A DNA stretch of 64,000 nucleotides. Source: Pleomorphomonas koreensis DSM 23070 (GTDB lineage: Bacteria; Pseudomonadota; Alphaproteobacteria; Rhizobiales; Pleomorphomonadaceae). Position 1 is the stretch's first letter. Each line of letters starts with the position of its first letter. This document shows, piece after piece, positions 38,191 to 47,503 of this stretch. The translations under genes were made by a program, and so were the position numbers. The notes beneath the pieces were generated by a model, which saw nothing but the letters and a program-made list of their open reading frames with translations, was not told the origin of the DNA and did no database searches. The DNA is taken from contig NZ_AULH01000011.1 of NCBI RefSeq assembly GCF_000425185.1, positions 124,001-188,000 on the forward strand. The letters are read 5' to 3'.

Positions 38191-39384
38191 TCACAGAGGT
38201 TCCGCAATAGGTCTGCGGATAGGTCTTACGGGTAGACGGATGTCGTGGATCGAGGTGCGGCCGTCGATGCGGGCGAGATGCAGCAGCCGGTCGTCGCCGA
38301 ACGACCGGCTGGCGACGATGCGGAAGGCGCCGGGCTCGGAAAGCTGGGTCAGCGGCAGGTCGGGTACCTCGCCGCCGGCCGCCTCTCCGGAGGTGATCAC
38401 CGTCGCCTCGTCGACCATGCCGGCCTCCAGCAGCGAGCGCGACAGTCGCGCCCCGCCCTCGGCCAGCACCGAGCCGATGCCGAGCCGGCCCATCTGGAAC
38501 AGCACGTCGGCGAGGTCGATGCGGCCGGACGTCTCGCGCTCGGCGGTCAGTACCAGCACGCCGCGCTGGACCAGCGCCCTCACCCGCTCCTCCGGCGCGT
38601 CGGGCGCCACGAAGATCCAGGTTGGCGAGCTGCGGGCCAAGGCCACCACATGGGCGTCCAGCGGCGTGCGTGCCTCGGCATCGATGACGACGCGCACCGG
38701 CGAGCGGGCCTCGCAGCCCGGCAGGCGGGCGGTGAGGCGCGGATCGTCGGCGACGATGGTGCCGCAGCCGACCATCACCGCGTCGTGCAAGAGGCGCATG
38801 CCGAAGCCGTGGGCACGGGCGGCAGCCGAGGCGATCGGCCGGGTGCCCTCGCCGGTGCGCTCGACGCAGCCGTCGGCGCTCAGCATCAGCCGGAGGTGGA
38901 CATGCGGCCGATCGAGCCGCGACAGGGCGATATGGCCGGCGTGCAGCAGCGCCGCCTCGCCGGCGTGGACTCCGCTGGTCACCCGGATGCCGTTGCGCTC
39001 GAACACGGCGAGGCCGCGGCCGGTATAGCGCGGGTCGGGGTCCTCGATGCCGACCACCACATGGGCGATGCCGGCGTTGACGATCGACGTGACGCAGGAC
39101 GGCGCCGCGCCGCCGTTGAGGCAGGGTTCCAGCGTGACGTAGAGCGTCGCCCCCCTCGCCCGCTCGCCGGCGGCGGCGAGCACCAGCGCCTCGGCATGCG
39201 GCCGGCCGCCGGGCGCCGATACGGCGCGGGCGATCACCTCGAAGCCGTCCGGCCCCTTGCGCACCAGGATGGCGCCCACCGATGGATGCGGACGAGCAAG
39301 GCCGGCGTTGCGCCAGCCGAGCGAAATGGCGGCGGCCATGAAGCGGCGGTCGAGTTCGGTCGGCTGGCCGCGCGCCGCCGTCAT
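38191..39384 (-). CDS. ribD: RibD-type riboflavin biosynthesis deaminase/reductase (divergent)
   Basis: A 397-aa two-domain protein. The N-terminal zinc deaminase domain keeps HAE (residues 63-65) and C88-x8-C97, but the usual CxHHGRTPPC loop reads CLNGGAAPSC. The C-terminal reductase domain has VGCGTIVADDPRLTARLPG and VLAEGGARLSRSLLEAG, as in RibD, though the substrate-binding helix that is normally VHxLRA reads GFGMRL. RibD makes 5-amino-6-ribitylamino-uracil phosphate in riboflavin synthesis. It follows nrdR by 8 bp, the standard location. No ribE, ribH or nusB follows, and I see no FMN riboswitch. Identity is likely, but substrate-contacting residues differ. Confidence 0.82.
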   Translation of the reverse strand: MTAARGQPTELDRRFMAAAISLGWRNAGLARPHPSVGAILVRKGPDGFEVIARAVSAPGGRPHAEALVLAAAGERARGATLYVTLEPCLNGGAAPSCVTSIVNAGIAHVVVGIEDPDPRYTGRGLAVFERNGIRVTSGVHAGEAALLHAGHIALSRLDRPHVHLRLMLSADGCVERTGEGTRPIASAAARAHGFGMRLLHDAVMVGCGTIVADDPRLTARLPGCEARSPVRVVIDAEARTPLDAHVVALARSSPTWIFVAPDAPEERVRALVQRGVLVLTAERETSGRIDLADVLFQMGRLGIGSVLAEGGARLSRSLLEAGMVDEATVITSGEAAGGEVPDLPLTQLSEPGAFRIVASRSFGDDRLLHLARIDGRTSIHDIRLPVRPIRRPIAEPL

Positions 39385-39392
39385 CGCCGCGC

Positions 39393-39851
39393 TCACTCGC
39401 TGTCGGCGCTGAGTTCGCCGAGCACGCTCTCGAAGTCCTTGGCCTCGCGGAAGTCGCGATAGACGGAGGCGAAACGGACATAGGCGACGTCGTCGAGGGT
39501 CTTCAGGCCCTCCATGACCAGCCGGCCGATCAGCCCGGCCTCGATCTCGCTCTCGCCCATGCTTTCGAGCTGGCGGACGATGCCGTTGATCATCCGCTCG
39601 ACCCGCTCGGTCTCGACCGGCCGCTTGCGGAGGGCGATCTGCACCGAGCGCATCAGCTTGTCGCGGTCGAAGGGCACGCGCCGGCCGGATCGCTTGATGA
39701 CGGTGAGTTCGCGGAGCTGCACGCGCTCGAAGGTGGTAAACCTGCCGCCGCAAGCCGTGCAGACGCGGCGGCGGCGGATGGCGGTGCCGTCTTCGGTCGG
39801 GCGGCTGTCCTTCACCTGGCTGTCGTCGTTGCCGCAATAAGGACACCGCAT
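39393..39851 (-). CDS. nrdR: Transcriptional repressor NrdR
   Basis: A 152-aa zinc-ribbon/ATP-cone repressor of ribonucleotide reductase genes. The zinc ribbon is [17 protein letters not shown] with [13 protein letters not shown]; the ATP-cone begins [16 protein letters not shown]. Its length is typical. The ATG is at 39851, 57 bp from the divergent acetyltransferase start. Confidence 0.96.
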   Translation of the reverse strand: MRCPYCGNDDSQVKDSRPTEDGTAIRRRRVCTACGGRFTTFERVQLRELTVIKRSGRRVPFDRDKLMRSVQIALRKRPVETERVERMINGIVRQLESMGESEIEAGLIGRLVMEGLKTLDDVAYVRFASVYRDFREAKDFESVLGELSADSE

Positions 39852-39908
39852 GAGGCTCGTTCTCCGTCGAATCTGATAAAGCGGCACTATACCGATGCGG
39901 GGTGGGCG

Positions 39909-40463
39909 ATGCCACAGAACCGTAGGACGCGAGCGCCGGAAATCGAGACCGACCGGCTGATCCTGAGAGGACACCGGCGGGACGATTTCCCGGCGCTCGC
40001 CGCCATGTGGGCCGACCCGGAGGTGACGCGCTTCATCTCCGGCCGGCCGGCCACCGAGCATGAAAGCTGGATGCGCTACCTGCGCTATGCCGGCCACTGG
40101 ATCGTCGTCGGCTACGGCTTCTGGGCGGTGGTGCGGAAGGACGACGGCGCCTTCATCGGCGAGATCGGCTTTTCTGACTTCAAACGGCCGCTCGATCTGC
40201 CGGTCAAGGGATTGCCGGAAGCCGGCTGGGCGTTCGTGCCGGCCGCCCATGGCCGGGGATATGCCTCGGAGGCGCTCGCCGCCTGCCTCGGCTGGGCCGA
40301 TCGGACGGCGCGCTTTCCGCTGACCACCTGCCTGATCGAGCCGGCCAACGCCGCGTCGATCCGGCTGGCCGAAGGGGCCGGCTATGCCCGCACCTCCACG
40401 ATTGTCGGCAGCGATGGCGCACCGATCGACCTCTATGCCCGGCTGCGGCCGAAGGGCAAATGA
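39909..40463 (+). CDS. GNAT family N-acetyltransferase (RimJ-like)
   Basis: A 184-aa acetyltransferase. The N-terminus [19 protein letters not shown] is typical of the RimJ/RimL subgroup. The acetyl-CoA loop lies in [17 protein letters not shown], and [17 protein letters not shown] is the C-terminal GNAT motif. The acceptor is not predictable. Confidence 0.85.
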   Translation: MPQNRRTRAPEIETDRLILRGHRRDDFPALAAMWADPEVTRFISGRPATEHESWMRYLRYAGHWIVVGYGFWAVVRKDDGAFIGEIGFSDFKRPLDLPVKGLPEAGWAFVPAAHGRGYASEALAACLGWADRTARFPLTTCLIEPANAASIRLAEGAGYARTSTIVGSDGAPIDLYARLRPKGK

Positions 40464-40466
40464 AAA

Positions 40467-40493
40467 GCCCCGGAAGCCGTAAGGCTCCGGGGC
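40467..40493 (-). terminator. Intrinsic terminator of wrbA
   Basis: GCCCCGGAAGCC, loop GTAA, GGCTCCGGGGC: an 11-bp stem with one bulged A. On the minus strand it is followed directly by TTTT. It lies 32 bp beyond the wrbA stop and 3 bp beyond the convergent acetyltransferase stop, so it may serve both. Confidence 0.75.
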
Positions 40494-40525
40494 GATTCCA
40501 GGGGTCGTCAAGACCGGCGCGACGG

Positions 40526-41125
40526 TCAGCCGAACAGCTTGGCGGCGATCTTCGCCACGTGGGCGCCCTGGTAGCGGGCGGCCTCCAGCTCGATCTCGGA
40601 CGGCTGGCGCGAGCCGTCGCCGTCGGTGATGGTGGAGGCGCCGTAGGGCGAGCCGCCCTTCACCGCCTCGACGCCCATCTGGCCCTGGAAGGCATAGGGC
40701 AGACCGACGTAGACCATGCCGTGATGCAGGAAGGTGGGGATCAGGCCGAGGATGGTCGATTCCTGGCCGCCGTGCTGGGTGGCCGACGAGGTGAAGGCCG
40801 AGGCGACCTTGCCGACCAGCTTGCCGGTGGCCCAGAGGGCGCCGGTCTGGTCGAGGAAGTTGCGCATCTGCGAGGCGACGGTGCCGTAGCGGGTGCCGGC
40901 GCCGACGATGATGGCGTCGTAATTCTCCAGCTCCTCCGGCCTGGCGACCGGCGCCGCCTGGTCCACCTTGTAGTAGGAGGCGCGGGCGACGTCCTCGGGA
41001 ACCAGCTCGGGCACGCGCTTGACGTCGACGCTGGCGCCGGCCGAACGGACGCCCTCGGCGACGGCGTTCGCCATCGTCTCGATGTGACCGTAGGCGGAGT
41101 AGTAGAGAACGAGAACCTTAGCCAT
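40526..41125 (-). CDS. wrbA: NAD(P)H:quinone oxidoreductase WrbA
   Basis: A 199-aa flavodoxin-like FMN enzyme that reduces quinones by two electrons. It begins [19 protein letters not shown], the flavin phosphate loop. [19 protein letters not shown] and [12 protein letters not shown] are WrbA hallmarks. Its length is typical. The 199-bp region to the divergent flavin monooxygenase gene contains a short inverted repeat that may be an operator. Confidence 0.94.
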   Translation of the reverse strand: MAKVLVLYYSAYGHIETMANAVAEGVRSAGASVDVKRVPELVPEDVARASYYKVDQAAPVARPEELENYDAIIVGAGTRYGTVASQMRNFLDQTGALWATGKLVGKVASAFTSSATQHGGQESTILGLIPTFLHHGMVYVGLPYAFQGQMGVEAVKGGSPYGASTITDGDGSRQPSEIELEAARYQGAHVAKIAAKLFG

Positions 41126-41324
41126 CTAGGATTTTCCTCAACGAAAGCCGGCCTTGCCGGCGGAATGGATGACTTGAACTTAGTCGTCCCAGCCGTTACG
41201 CAAAGTCACGTAATGGACGACACATCTTTCACCCAGACTGAACGATCGCCCCCTTTTGCGGTTGCGCGGTAACGTCCAAATTGATTGGAAACCCGCCCCT
41301 TCTTCTCATTCGGGATATTCGACC
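41126..41324. promoter_or_regulatory. Divergent promoter region of wrbA and the LLM oxidoreductase
   Basis: A 199-bp gap between divergent flavin-enzyme genes, with an inverted repeat TTACG-N8-CGTAA at 41196-41213 (full site TTACGCAAAGTCACGTAA). Its position between both starts would allow one regulator to control both genes. No clear -35/-10 pair was placed. Confidence 0.4.
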
Positions 41325-42353
41325 ATGGAATTCGGCATCGACAGCTTCGTCTCGACCACCTGGACCCCGGCCAGCAAGACCGGCGACGCCGAGCGCATGG
41401 CGCGGCTTCTCGAGGAGATCGAGACGGCGGATGCGGCCGGTCTCGACGTGTTCGCCATCGGCGAGCACCATCGCGAGGAATATCTCGCGTCGTCGCCGGC
41501 GGTGATTCTGGCCGCCGCCGCCGCCCGCACCAAGACCATCCGCCTCGCCAGCGCCGTGACGGTGCTGAGTTCCGACGATCCGGTGCGCGTGTTCCAGCAG
41601 TTCGCGACGCTTGACCTGATCTCCAACGGCCGGGCCGAGATCATCGTCGGCCGCGGTTCGTTCATCGAATCCTACCCGCTGTTCGGCTACGATCTCCGCG
41701 ACTATGACGAGCTGTTCTCGGAAAAGCTCGACCTGCTGCTGGCGGTGCGCGACAACGTCAACGTCAACTGGTCGGGCAAGCACCGCGCGCCGCTGACCGG
41801 CCAGGGCGTCTATCCGCGGCCGGTGCAGAACCCGCTGCCGGTGCGCATCGGCGTCGGCGGCACGCCGGCTTCCTTCGTGCGCGCCGGCCTCCTGGGCCTG
41901 CCGCTGGTGGTGGCGATCATCGGCGGCGAGCCGCACCGCTTCCGGCCGCTGATCGACCTCTACCGCAAGGCCGGCGCCGAGGCCGGCCATCCGCCGGAGA
42001 AGCTGAGCGTCGGCATCCACGCCGTTGGCTTCCTCGCCGACACGTTGGAGGAAGCGGCCGACATCTACTGGCCCGGCTACGAGCGCACCTTCTCCAAGAT
42101 CGGCCGCGAGCGCGGCTGGGGACCGACGACGCGCGCCCAATACGACGCGCTGCGCGGGCCGACCGGCGCGCTGATGATCGGCGGGCCGAAGGAGATCATC
42201 GCCAAGGTCCGCCACGTCAATGAGTCGCTCGGCGGCATCGACCGCATCACCCTGCTCCTTCAGGGTCAGGAGCTGCCGCACGCGGCGGCGCTCAATTCGA
42301 TCGAGCTTCTGGGCAACAAGGTGAAGCCGGCCGTCAACGGCGGTACCGCCTGA
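41325..42353 (+). CDS. LLM class flavin-dependent oxidoreductase
   Basis: A 342-aa bacterial-luciferase-like monooxygenase using FMNH2 or F420-type chemistry. Visible features are MEFGIDSFV at the first strand, DVFAIGEHHREEYLASSPAV, LASAVTVLSSDDPVRVFQQF and GRAEIIVGRGSFIESYPLFG, typical of the LLM oxidoreductase subgroup found in many proteobacteria. The substrate is unknown. The ATG at 41325 is chosen because the conserved strand starts there; 23 upstream codons stay open but are not conserved. Confidence 0.86.
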   Translation: MEFGIDSFVSTTWTPASKTGDAERMARLLEEIETADAAGLDVFAIGEHHREEYLASSPAVILAAAAARTKTIRLASAVTVLSSDDPVRVFQQFATLDLISNGRAEIIVGRGSFIESYPLFGYDLRDYDELFSEKLDLLLAVRDNVNVNWSGKHRAPLTGQGVYPRPVQNPLPVRIGVGGTPASFVRAGLLGLPLVVAIIGGEPHRFRPLIDLYRKAGAEAGHPPEKLSVGIHAVGFLADTLEEAADIYWPGYERTFSKIGRERGWGPTTRAQYDALRGPTGALMIGGPKEIIAKVRHVNESLGGIDRITLLLQGQELPHAAALNSIELLGNKVKPAVNGGTA

Positions 42354-42364
42354 GGCATGGGCGC

Positions 42365-42397
42365 CGGACGGCCGCCTTTCTTGGAGGCGGCCGTCCG
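42365..42397 (+). terminator. Strong hairpin after the LLM oxidoreductase gene
   Basis: A perfect 12-bp stem CGGACGGCCGCC/GGCGGCCGTCCG with a 9-base loop, 11 bp after the stop codon. It is not followed by a T tract, so termination is probable but not certain. Confidence 0.5.
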
Positions 42398-42497
42398 GGT
42401 CGTTCAATCCTGAAAGACGCCTTGCGAAAACGGGCAATATGAATCGTTTTTTGTGGCGCCTATATCCGTCTCCGGATCAAGACAGCCGGAGGCGATC

Positions 42498-42686
42498 ATG
42501 CAAGACATCCTGACCTTCATCATCACGCGGGAGGGCTTCCGCCGCCCGGCGCCGACGCATACCGCCGAGGCCGACCAGCAGTTCTACGACACGGCCGCGC
42601 CGCTGGCCCGCAAGGTCCACGCCGTGCGGCAGCGGTTCGCCCGCTGGCGGCATCGCCTGCCCCGGCAGGAGACGGCAGGCGGCTGA
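42498..42686 (+). CDS. Small hypothetical protein (62 aa)
   Basis: A 62-aa protein beginning MQDILTFIITREGFRRPAP, with a basic C-terminal half (HAVRQRFARWRHRLPRQ). The strong ribosome-binding site GGAGGCGATC before ATG 42498, and hairpins on both sides, indicate an independent small gene. I do not recognise a family. The basic, Arg/Trp-bearing tail could form an amphipathic helix that binds nucleic acid or membrane; that is speculation. Confidence 0.6.
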   Translation: MQDILTFIITREGFRRPAPTHTAEADQQFYDTAAPLARKVHAVRQRFARWRHRLPRQETAGG

Positions 42687-42743
42687 GCCGGGATCAAGTC
42701 CATCCCGCGCGGCCCGCCACCCGGCCGACTGAGGGGTGGAACG

Positions 42744-42775
42744 AAGGCCGGCGGCGCGATTCCGCCGGCCTTTTT
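42744..42775 (+). terminator. Intrinsic terminator of the 62-aa gene
   Basis: AAGGCCGGCGG and CCGCCGGCCTT form an 11-bp stem with a 7-base loop, running into TTTTT on the plus strand. It also lies 3 bp past the stop of the convergent FAD oxidoreductase. Confidence 0.82.
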
Positions 42776-42777
42776 CG

Positions 42778-43956
42778 TCAGACGATGTTCTTCTCGCGCA
42801 GCATGCGGCCGTCGCGGATGCGGATAGGCGACAGCTCCGTGAGGTCGAGGCTGCGGTAGCCGCCGTAGGCGACGAGTTCGGAAAGGCCGCGGCCGACCGC
42901 CGGCGCCTGTTGCAGGCCGTGGCCGGAGAAGCCATTTGCAAGCAGGAGGTTGGGGATCTCCGGCAGGGCGCCGAGCAACACGTTGTCATCCCAGGCGCAC
43001 ATGTCGTAGTGGCCGGCCCAGGCGGCGCCCGGTCGGATGCGCTCGAAGGCCGGCACGCGGGCGGCGATGGTCGGCCAGATGTGCTCCTCGAACAGGCTCC
43101 AGTCGACATCGAAGTCGCCGGGCGCCTCGGGGTCCTGCCCGGCCGGCGGCACGGAGCCGCAGATGAAGCCGTCGCCGTCGCCGCGCACATAGGTGCCGTT
43201 GGGGTCGATCAGGAGCGGACAACGCTCGATGCGGTCCTCGGCCTTGAAGGTGAAGATCATCCGCTTTTTCACTTCGATCGGGATGTCGAGCCCGGCCGTG
43301 GCGGCCAGCCGGCGGCCGTCGGCACCGGCCGCGTTGATCACCGTGCCGGCGCCGATCACCTCGCCGTCGTCGAGGCGGACGCCGGTCGCCCGGCCGTCGT
43401 CGACGACGATGGCGGCGGCGCGGGCCGGCCGGTAGTCGACGCCCAGCGATCGGGCCTTGCGGCGGAACGCCTGCATCAGGCCGTAGCCGTCGAACCAGCC
43501 CTCGCCCGAGCGGCCGAAGCAGCCGGCGGCGAGATCGTCGACCGCGAGCCACGGGAATGTCGCGGCCAGCGCGTGCGGCTCCAGGAAGGCGATGTCGGCG
43601 CCGAGCGCCGCCTGGAGCGCGTGGTTGTCGGCCAGCGTGTCGCGGCCGGCCGCTGTGGCGAGGAAGAGATAGCCGTCCTCGTGGAAGCCGATGTCGGGGC
43701 AGTCGCCGTCCACGTCGAGCCAATCGCCGATATGACGAATAAAATCAATTCCGTAGAGAGATATCTTGATGTTGACGGCGGTTGAGAACTGTTGGCGGAT
43801 CGACGCCGCCGACAGGGCGGAGGCGCATGTCCGGTAGGACGGGTCCTTCTCCAGCACCAGCACCTTGCCGGCGAAATCGGGATTGGCGGCAAGGTGATAG
43901 GCGGCCGACGAGCCGGTCACGGCGCCGCCGACGATCACGACATCATAGCTCGACAT
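42778..43956 (-). CDS. FAD-dependent amino-acid oxidase/dehydrogenase (DAO family)
   Basis: A 392-aa flavoprotein of the DAO/sarcosine-oxidase-like family. The N-terminal Rossmann fold is YDVVIVGGAVTGSSAAYHLA. ASALSAASIRQQFSTAVNI is the segment typical of the sarcosine or dimethylglycine dehydrogenase-like group, and GFSGHGLQQAPAVGRGLSEL is the C-terminal FAD motif. The substrate is probably an amine or imino acid, but the sequence does not say which. It stands alone with its own upstream gap of 214 bp. Confidence 0.82.
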   Translation of the reverse strand: MSSYDVVIVGGAVTGSSAAYHLAANPDFAGKVLVLEKDPSYRTCASALSAASIRQQFSTAVNIKISLYGIDFIRHIGDWLDVDGDCPDIGFHEDGYLFLATAAGRDTLADNHALQAALGADIAFLEPHALAATFPWLAVDDLAAGCFGRSGEGWFDGYGLMQAFRRKARSLGVDYRPARAAAIVVDDGRATGVRLDDGEVIGAGTVINAAGADGRRLAATAGLDIPIEVKKRMIFTFKAEDRIERCPLLIDPNGTYVRGDGDGFICGSVPPAGQDPEAPGDFDVDWSLFEEHIWPTIAARVPAFERIRPGAAWAGHYDMCAWDDNVLLGALPEIPNLLLANGFSGHGLQQAPAVGRGLSELVAYGGYRSLDLTELSPIRIRDGRMLREKNIV

Positions 43957-44111
43957 GCGAAGAGACCCGATGGGCGCGGGACGCCGGAGGCGCCCTCTGG
44001 CCTCGCATCAGAAAAGCCGGGCGGCCGGCTGTCAAGACGACGAAGCCGGCAGCGGGCGACGCAAATGCACTATTTTTAGGCCGGCACGATTTCAGGCAGA
44101 GTCCGGATGCA

Positions 44112-44146
44112 AAAACGTCCCGGACGGCCTCGGCCATCCGGGACGC
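44112..44146 (-). terminator. Intrinsic terminator of metG
   Basis: On the minus strand, CGTCCCGGATGGCC and GGCCGTCCGGGACG form a 14-base stem (one G-T pair) with a 2- to 4-base loop, followed by TTTTT. It lies 25 bp past the metG stop and ends the rlpA-to-metG gene string. Confidence 0.85.
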
Positions 44147-44170
44147 TCCGGCATTCTGCAAGCGCGGCCG

Positions 44171-45715
44171 TCAGTCGGCCGTCTTCTCGACATAGCGCGG
44201 GAAGATGCCGACCGGCGCCGGCAGCGCGACGCCGCCCGCCAGCTTGCCGCCCTCGCCGAGATCGACGAAAGCGCGCTTGTCGGCCGGCACGGCCAGGAGG
44301 TCGAGCAGCTTCTCCATCGACGCGGGCATCACCGGCTGGATCAGGATGGCGACGTTCCTCAGCAGTTCGGCCGTCACCCACATGATGGTGGCAAAGCGCG
44401 CCTCGTCGATCTTGCGCACCGTCCACGGCGCCTCGGCGTCGAAGTAGCGGTTGGCCTCGCCGAGCACGCCCCAGATGGCGTTGAGCGCCTGATGGATCTG
44501 CTGGCCGGCGATCGCCTCGCGGCAGACCGGCAGCAGGGCGTAGACGCTCTGGAGTATCGCCTTGTCGGCGTCGGAGAGCGGGCCGGGGGCCGGCAGCACG
44601 CCACCGAGGTTCTTGGCGATCATCGACAGCGAGCGCTGGGCGAGGTTGCCGAGATTGTTGGCGAGGTCGGCGTTCATGCGGCCGACGATCGCCTCGTGGC
44701 TGTAGTTGCCGTCCTGGCCGAAAGACACCTCGCGCAGGAAGAAATAGCGCACCGGATCAAGGCCGTAGGCGTCGACCATCTCCTGCGGGCCGACAACGTT
44801 GCCGACCGACTTCGACATCTTCTCGCCGCGGTTGAACAGGAAGCCGTGGGCGAAGACGCGCTTGGGCAGCGGCACGCCGGCGCTCATCAGGAAGGCCGGC
44901 CAGTAGACGGTGTGGAAGCGGACGATGTCCTTGCCGATGATGTGCAGCGCCGGCCAGAATTTCCTGAACAGCTCGCTCTCCATGTCCGGATAGCCGAGCG
45001 CGGTGATGTAGTTGGTCAGCGCGTCGACCCAGACGTACATCACGTGCTTGTCGTTGCCCGGCACCGGGATGCCCCAGTCGAAGGTGGTGCGGGAGATCGA
45101 CAGGTCCTTGAGCCCGCCCTTCACGAAACTCATCACCTCGTTCCGCCGCTCATCGGGGCCGATGAAGTCCGGCTGCTCCTCGTAGAGCTTCAGGAGCTTG
45201 TCCTGATAGTCGGACAGGCGGAAGAAATAGCTCTCCTCCTCCACCCATTCCACCGGCGTGCCCTGCGGGCCGAAGCGGATGCCCTCGTCGGAGAGGATGG
45301 TCTCCTCCTCGCCGTAATAAGCCTCGTCGCGCACCGAATACCAGCCGGCATACTTGTTGAGGTAGATGTCGCCGTTGTTCTCCATCGCCTTCCAGATGGC
45401 CTGGCAGGCCACGCGGTGACGCTCCTCGCTGGTGCGGATGAAGTCGTCGTTGGAGAGGTTCAGAAGGCTGGCCATCTCCTGGAAGCGGGCCGAGTTGCGG
45501 TCGGCCAGCTCGCGGGCGGTGATGCCCTCCTTGCGCGCCGTCTGCAACATCTTGATGCCGTGCTCGTCGGTGCCGGTCAGGAAGCGCACATCATAGCCGT
45601 CGAGCCGCATGAACCGCGCCATCACGTCGGTCGCCATCGCCTCGTAGGCATGGCCGATGTGAGGAGCCCCGTTGGGGTAGCTGATCGCGGTCGTGATGTA
45701 GAACGTCGGTTTCAT
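44171..45715 (-). CDS. metG: Methionine--tRNA ligase
   Basis: A 514-aa class I synthetase. The HIGH motif is [13 protein letters not shown], and KMSKS is in [28 protein letters not shown] and [13 protein letters not shown] are MetRS-specific. There is no zinc-knuckle cysteine set and no C-terminal tRNA-binding domain, so it is the short alphaproteobacterial form. It follows holB by 86 bp. Confidence 0.96.
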   Translation of the reverse strand: MKPTFYITTAISYPNGAPHIGHAYEAMATDVMARFMRLDGYDVRFLTGTDEHGIKMLQTARKEGITARELADRNSARFQEMASLLNLSNDDFIRTSEERHRVACQAIWKAMENNGDIYLNKYAGWYSVRDEAYYGEEETILSDEGIRFGPQGTPVEWVEEESYFFRLSDYQDKLLKLYEEQPDFIGPDERRNEVMSFVKGGLKDLSISRTTFDWGIPVPGNDKHVMYVWVDALTNYITALGYPDMESELFRKFWPALHIIGKDIVRFHTVYWPAFLMSAGVPLPKRVFAHGFLFNRGEKMSKSVGNVVGPQEMVDAYGLDPVRYFFLREVSFGQDGNYSHEAIVGRMNADLANNLGNLAQRSLSMIAKNLGGVLPAPGPLSDADKAILQSVYALLPVCREAIAGQQIHQALNAIWGVLGEANRYFDAEAPWTVRKIDEARFATIMWVTAELLRNVAILIQPVMPASMEKLLDLLAVPADKRAFVDLGEGGKLAGGVALPAPVGIFPRYVEKTAD

Positions 45716-45801
45716 GAGTTCGCTTCAGGTTTCCGAGGGTGCCGGACGGAAGGTCGCGAGGCGGTTCCGAGAGGAACGGCGCGGCACCAGCTCCTGAATA
45801 G

Positions 45802-46854
45802 CTATTTCGAGACGCATCCCGCAAGGCTTTGCATCAGCGAAATGACGGCCTGCCGGCGATCGAGGTTGAGGCCGTCGGTCTCGGCGACGATGCGGTTCAC
45901 CGTCTCCCAGGCGGCGGCATAGCCGTTGAGCCGCTCGACGCCGCCGCGGATGGTCAGGCGCATATGCTCGGAAAGCCAGTTGCGGGCGAGATCGGCGCAG
46001 AGATCGAAGCTGTCGGCGCCCTTGCGGCCGGCCACCGCGTCGGCGAAGCGATGGAGGCGCGGCCGGTCGAGGCGCGGGAAGCCGTCGACCAGCGCCCGGA
46101 ACTGCCGGTAGACCTCAAGACCGTCGTGCTCGATGCACTCGACCGCCCGCCGCACCGAGCCCTCGGCAAGGGCGGCCAGCGCCGGCTTGTCGCCCTCCTC
46201 CACCGTCAGGTCGAGCGCGGTCAACGCCGCGTCGAGGTCGTCGGGGCCGAGCGGATCGAGAGCGAGGCGGCGGCAACGCGAGCGGATGGTCGGCAACAGG
46301 CGCCCCGGCGCGTGCGAGAGCACCAGGAACAGCGAGCGCTTCGGCGGTTCCTCCAGCATCTTCAGGAGCGCATTGGCGGCTGAGGCGTTCATATCGTCGG
46401 CGGCATCGACGATGGCGATGCGGTAGCCGTCGACGCCGGCGGCGTTGCCGAAGAAGGTCACCGTCTTGCGCACCTCGTCGACGGTGAGCTGCGTCTTGAC
46501 CTTCTTGCCCTTGTCGTCCCAGGGGCGACGGAGATGCAGGAGGTTGGGATGGGCGCCGGTCGCCACCATGGCGGCGACGCGGTCGTTGGACGGCAACAGG
46601 CCGGCGGCGGCGGGCGGCGCCTTCGAGGGATCGGGATGGCTCAGCACGTAGCGGGCGAAGCGGAAGGCCAGCGTCGCCTTGCCGATGCCCTTGGGGCCGG
46701 TGATCAGGATGGCGTGGTGCAGGCGGCCGCCGGCATAGCCCTCGTGCAGCTCGGCGGCGGCGATGGCATGGCCGATCAGCGCCGTCTGCTCGCGCGGCAG
46801 CGGCAGGCCCTCGATCCAGTCGGCCTCGGTGGCGCGATCGTCCTCAATCGCCAC
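45802..46854 (-). CDS. holB: DNA polymerase III subunit delta'
   Basis: A 350-aa clamp-loader subunit with an AAA+ fold. The P-loop-like segment is GPKGIGKATLAFRFARYVL. TVDEVRKTVTFFG, NALLKMLEEPPKRSLFLVLS and RLLPTIRSRCRRLAL are family hallmarks. It starts at GTG 46854, which overlaps the tmk stop by 11 bp and has GGGGAGCG upstream. The C-terminal 100 residues form the helical collar domain. Confidence 0.93.
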   Translation of the reverse strand: MAIEDDRATEADWIEGLPLPREQTALIGHAIAAAELHEGYAGGRLHHAILITGPKGIGKATLAFRFARYVLSHPDPSKAPPAAAGLLPSNDRVAAMVATGAHPNLLHLRRPWDDKGKKVKTQLTVDEVRKTVTFFGNAAGVDGYRIAIVDAADDMNASAANALLKMLEEPPKRSLFLVLSHAPGRLLPTIRSRCRRLALDPLGPDDLDAALTALDLTVEEGDKPALAALAEGSVRRAVECIEHDGLEVYRQFRALVDGFPRLDRPRLHRFADAVAGRKGADSFDLCADLARNWLSEHMRLTIRGGVERLNGYAAAWETVNRIVAETDGLNLDRRQAVISLMQSLAGCVSK

Positions 46855-47503
46855 GGACGCGCTCCCCGTCGAGCCCGAAGCGGCGGACGACCAGCGCCAG
46901 GATGTCCGCCGACACCACGTCCTTGTCGCGGCTGCCGTCGACGACGACGCAGCGCTCGGGGAAGCGATCGGCGAGCGCCAGGAAACCCCGCCGCCGCGCC
47001 TCGTGCACGGCGACGGCGTCGCTCTCGAAGCGGTCGGTGCCGGCCGCCCGGTGGCCGACGCGGGCGAGCCCCACCTCAACCGGCACGTCGACGACGATGG
47101 TAAGGTCGGGCACCGTCGCCCCGATGGCGGCGTCGATGAGGCCGTCGACGACGTCGACGGAGAGGCCGCCGGCCGCACCCTGGTAGACGCGGGTCGAATC
47201 GGCGAAACGGTCGGAGATGACGAAAGCGCCGCGCCCGAGCGACGGCTCGATCAGCTCGGCGACGTGGTCGATGCGGGCGGCGGCGAACAGGTAGGCTTCC
47301 CCGAGCACGCCGAGCGGCCGCGCCCGGCCGGACAGCAGCAGGCCGCGGATCGCCTCGGCGGCCGGCGAGCCGCCGGGCTCGCGCGTCAGCACCACGTCGA
47401 GGCCGCGCGCCCCGAGCGCCGTCGCGAGGCGCTTCGACTGCGTCGACTTGCCGGTGCCCTCGCCGCCCTCGAAGGTGATGAACCTACCCCTGGTGCCGGC
47501 CAC
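46844..47503 (-). CDS. tmk: Thymidylate kinase
   Basis: A 219-aa kinase converting dTMP to dTDP. The P-loop is FEGGEGTGKSTQSKRLA, and the dTMP-binding DRFADSTRVYQGAAGG is present with the LID region after it. It starts at GTG 47503 with GGGAG upstream, overlapping the end of the carboxypeptidase-like gene by 20 bp. It is coupled to holB. Confidence 0.95.
   Translation of the reverse strand: MAGTRGRFITFEGGEGTGKSTQSKRLATALGARGLDVVLTREPGGSPAAEAIRGLLLSGRARPLGVLGEAYLFAAARIDHVAELIEPSLGRGAFVISDRFADSTRVYQGAAGGLSVDVVDGLIDAAIGATVPDLTIVVDVPVEVGLARVGHRAAGTDRFESDAVAVHEARRRGFLALADRFPERCVVVDGSRDKDVVSADILALVVRRFGLDGERVRGD

Noticed and set aside
39385-39392. FMN riboswitch before ribD
   Set aside because: Only 8 bp separate nrdR and ribD, and nothing upstream of nrdR resembles the RFN element; there is no room for one.
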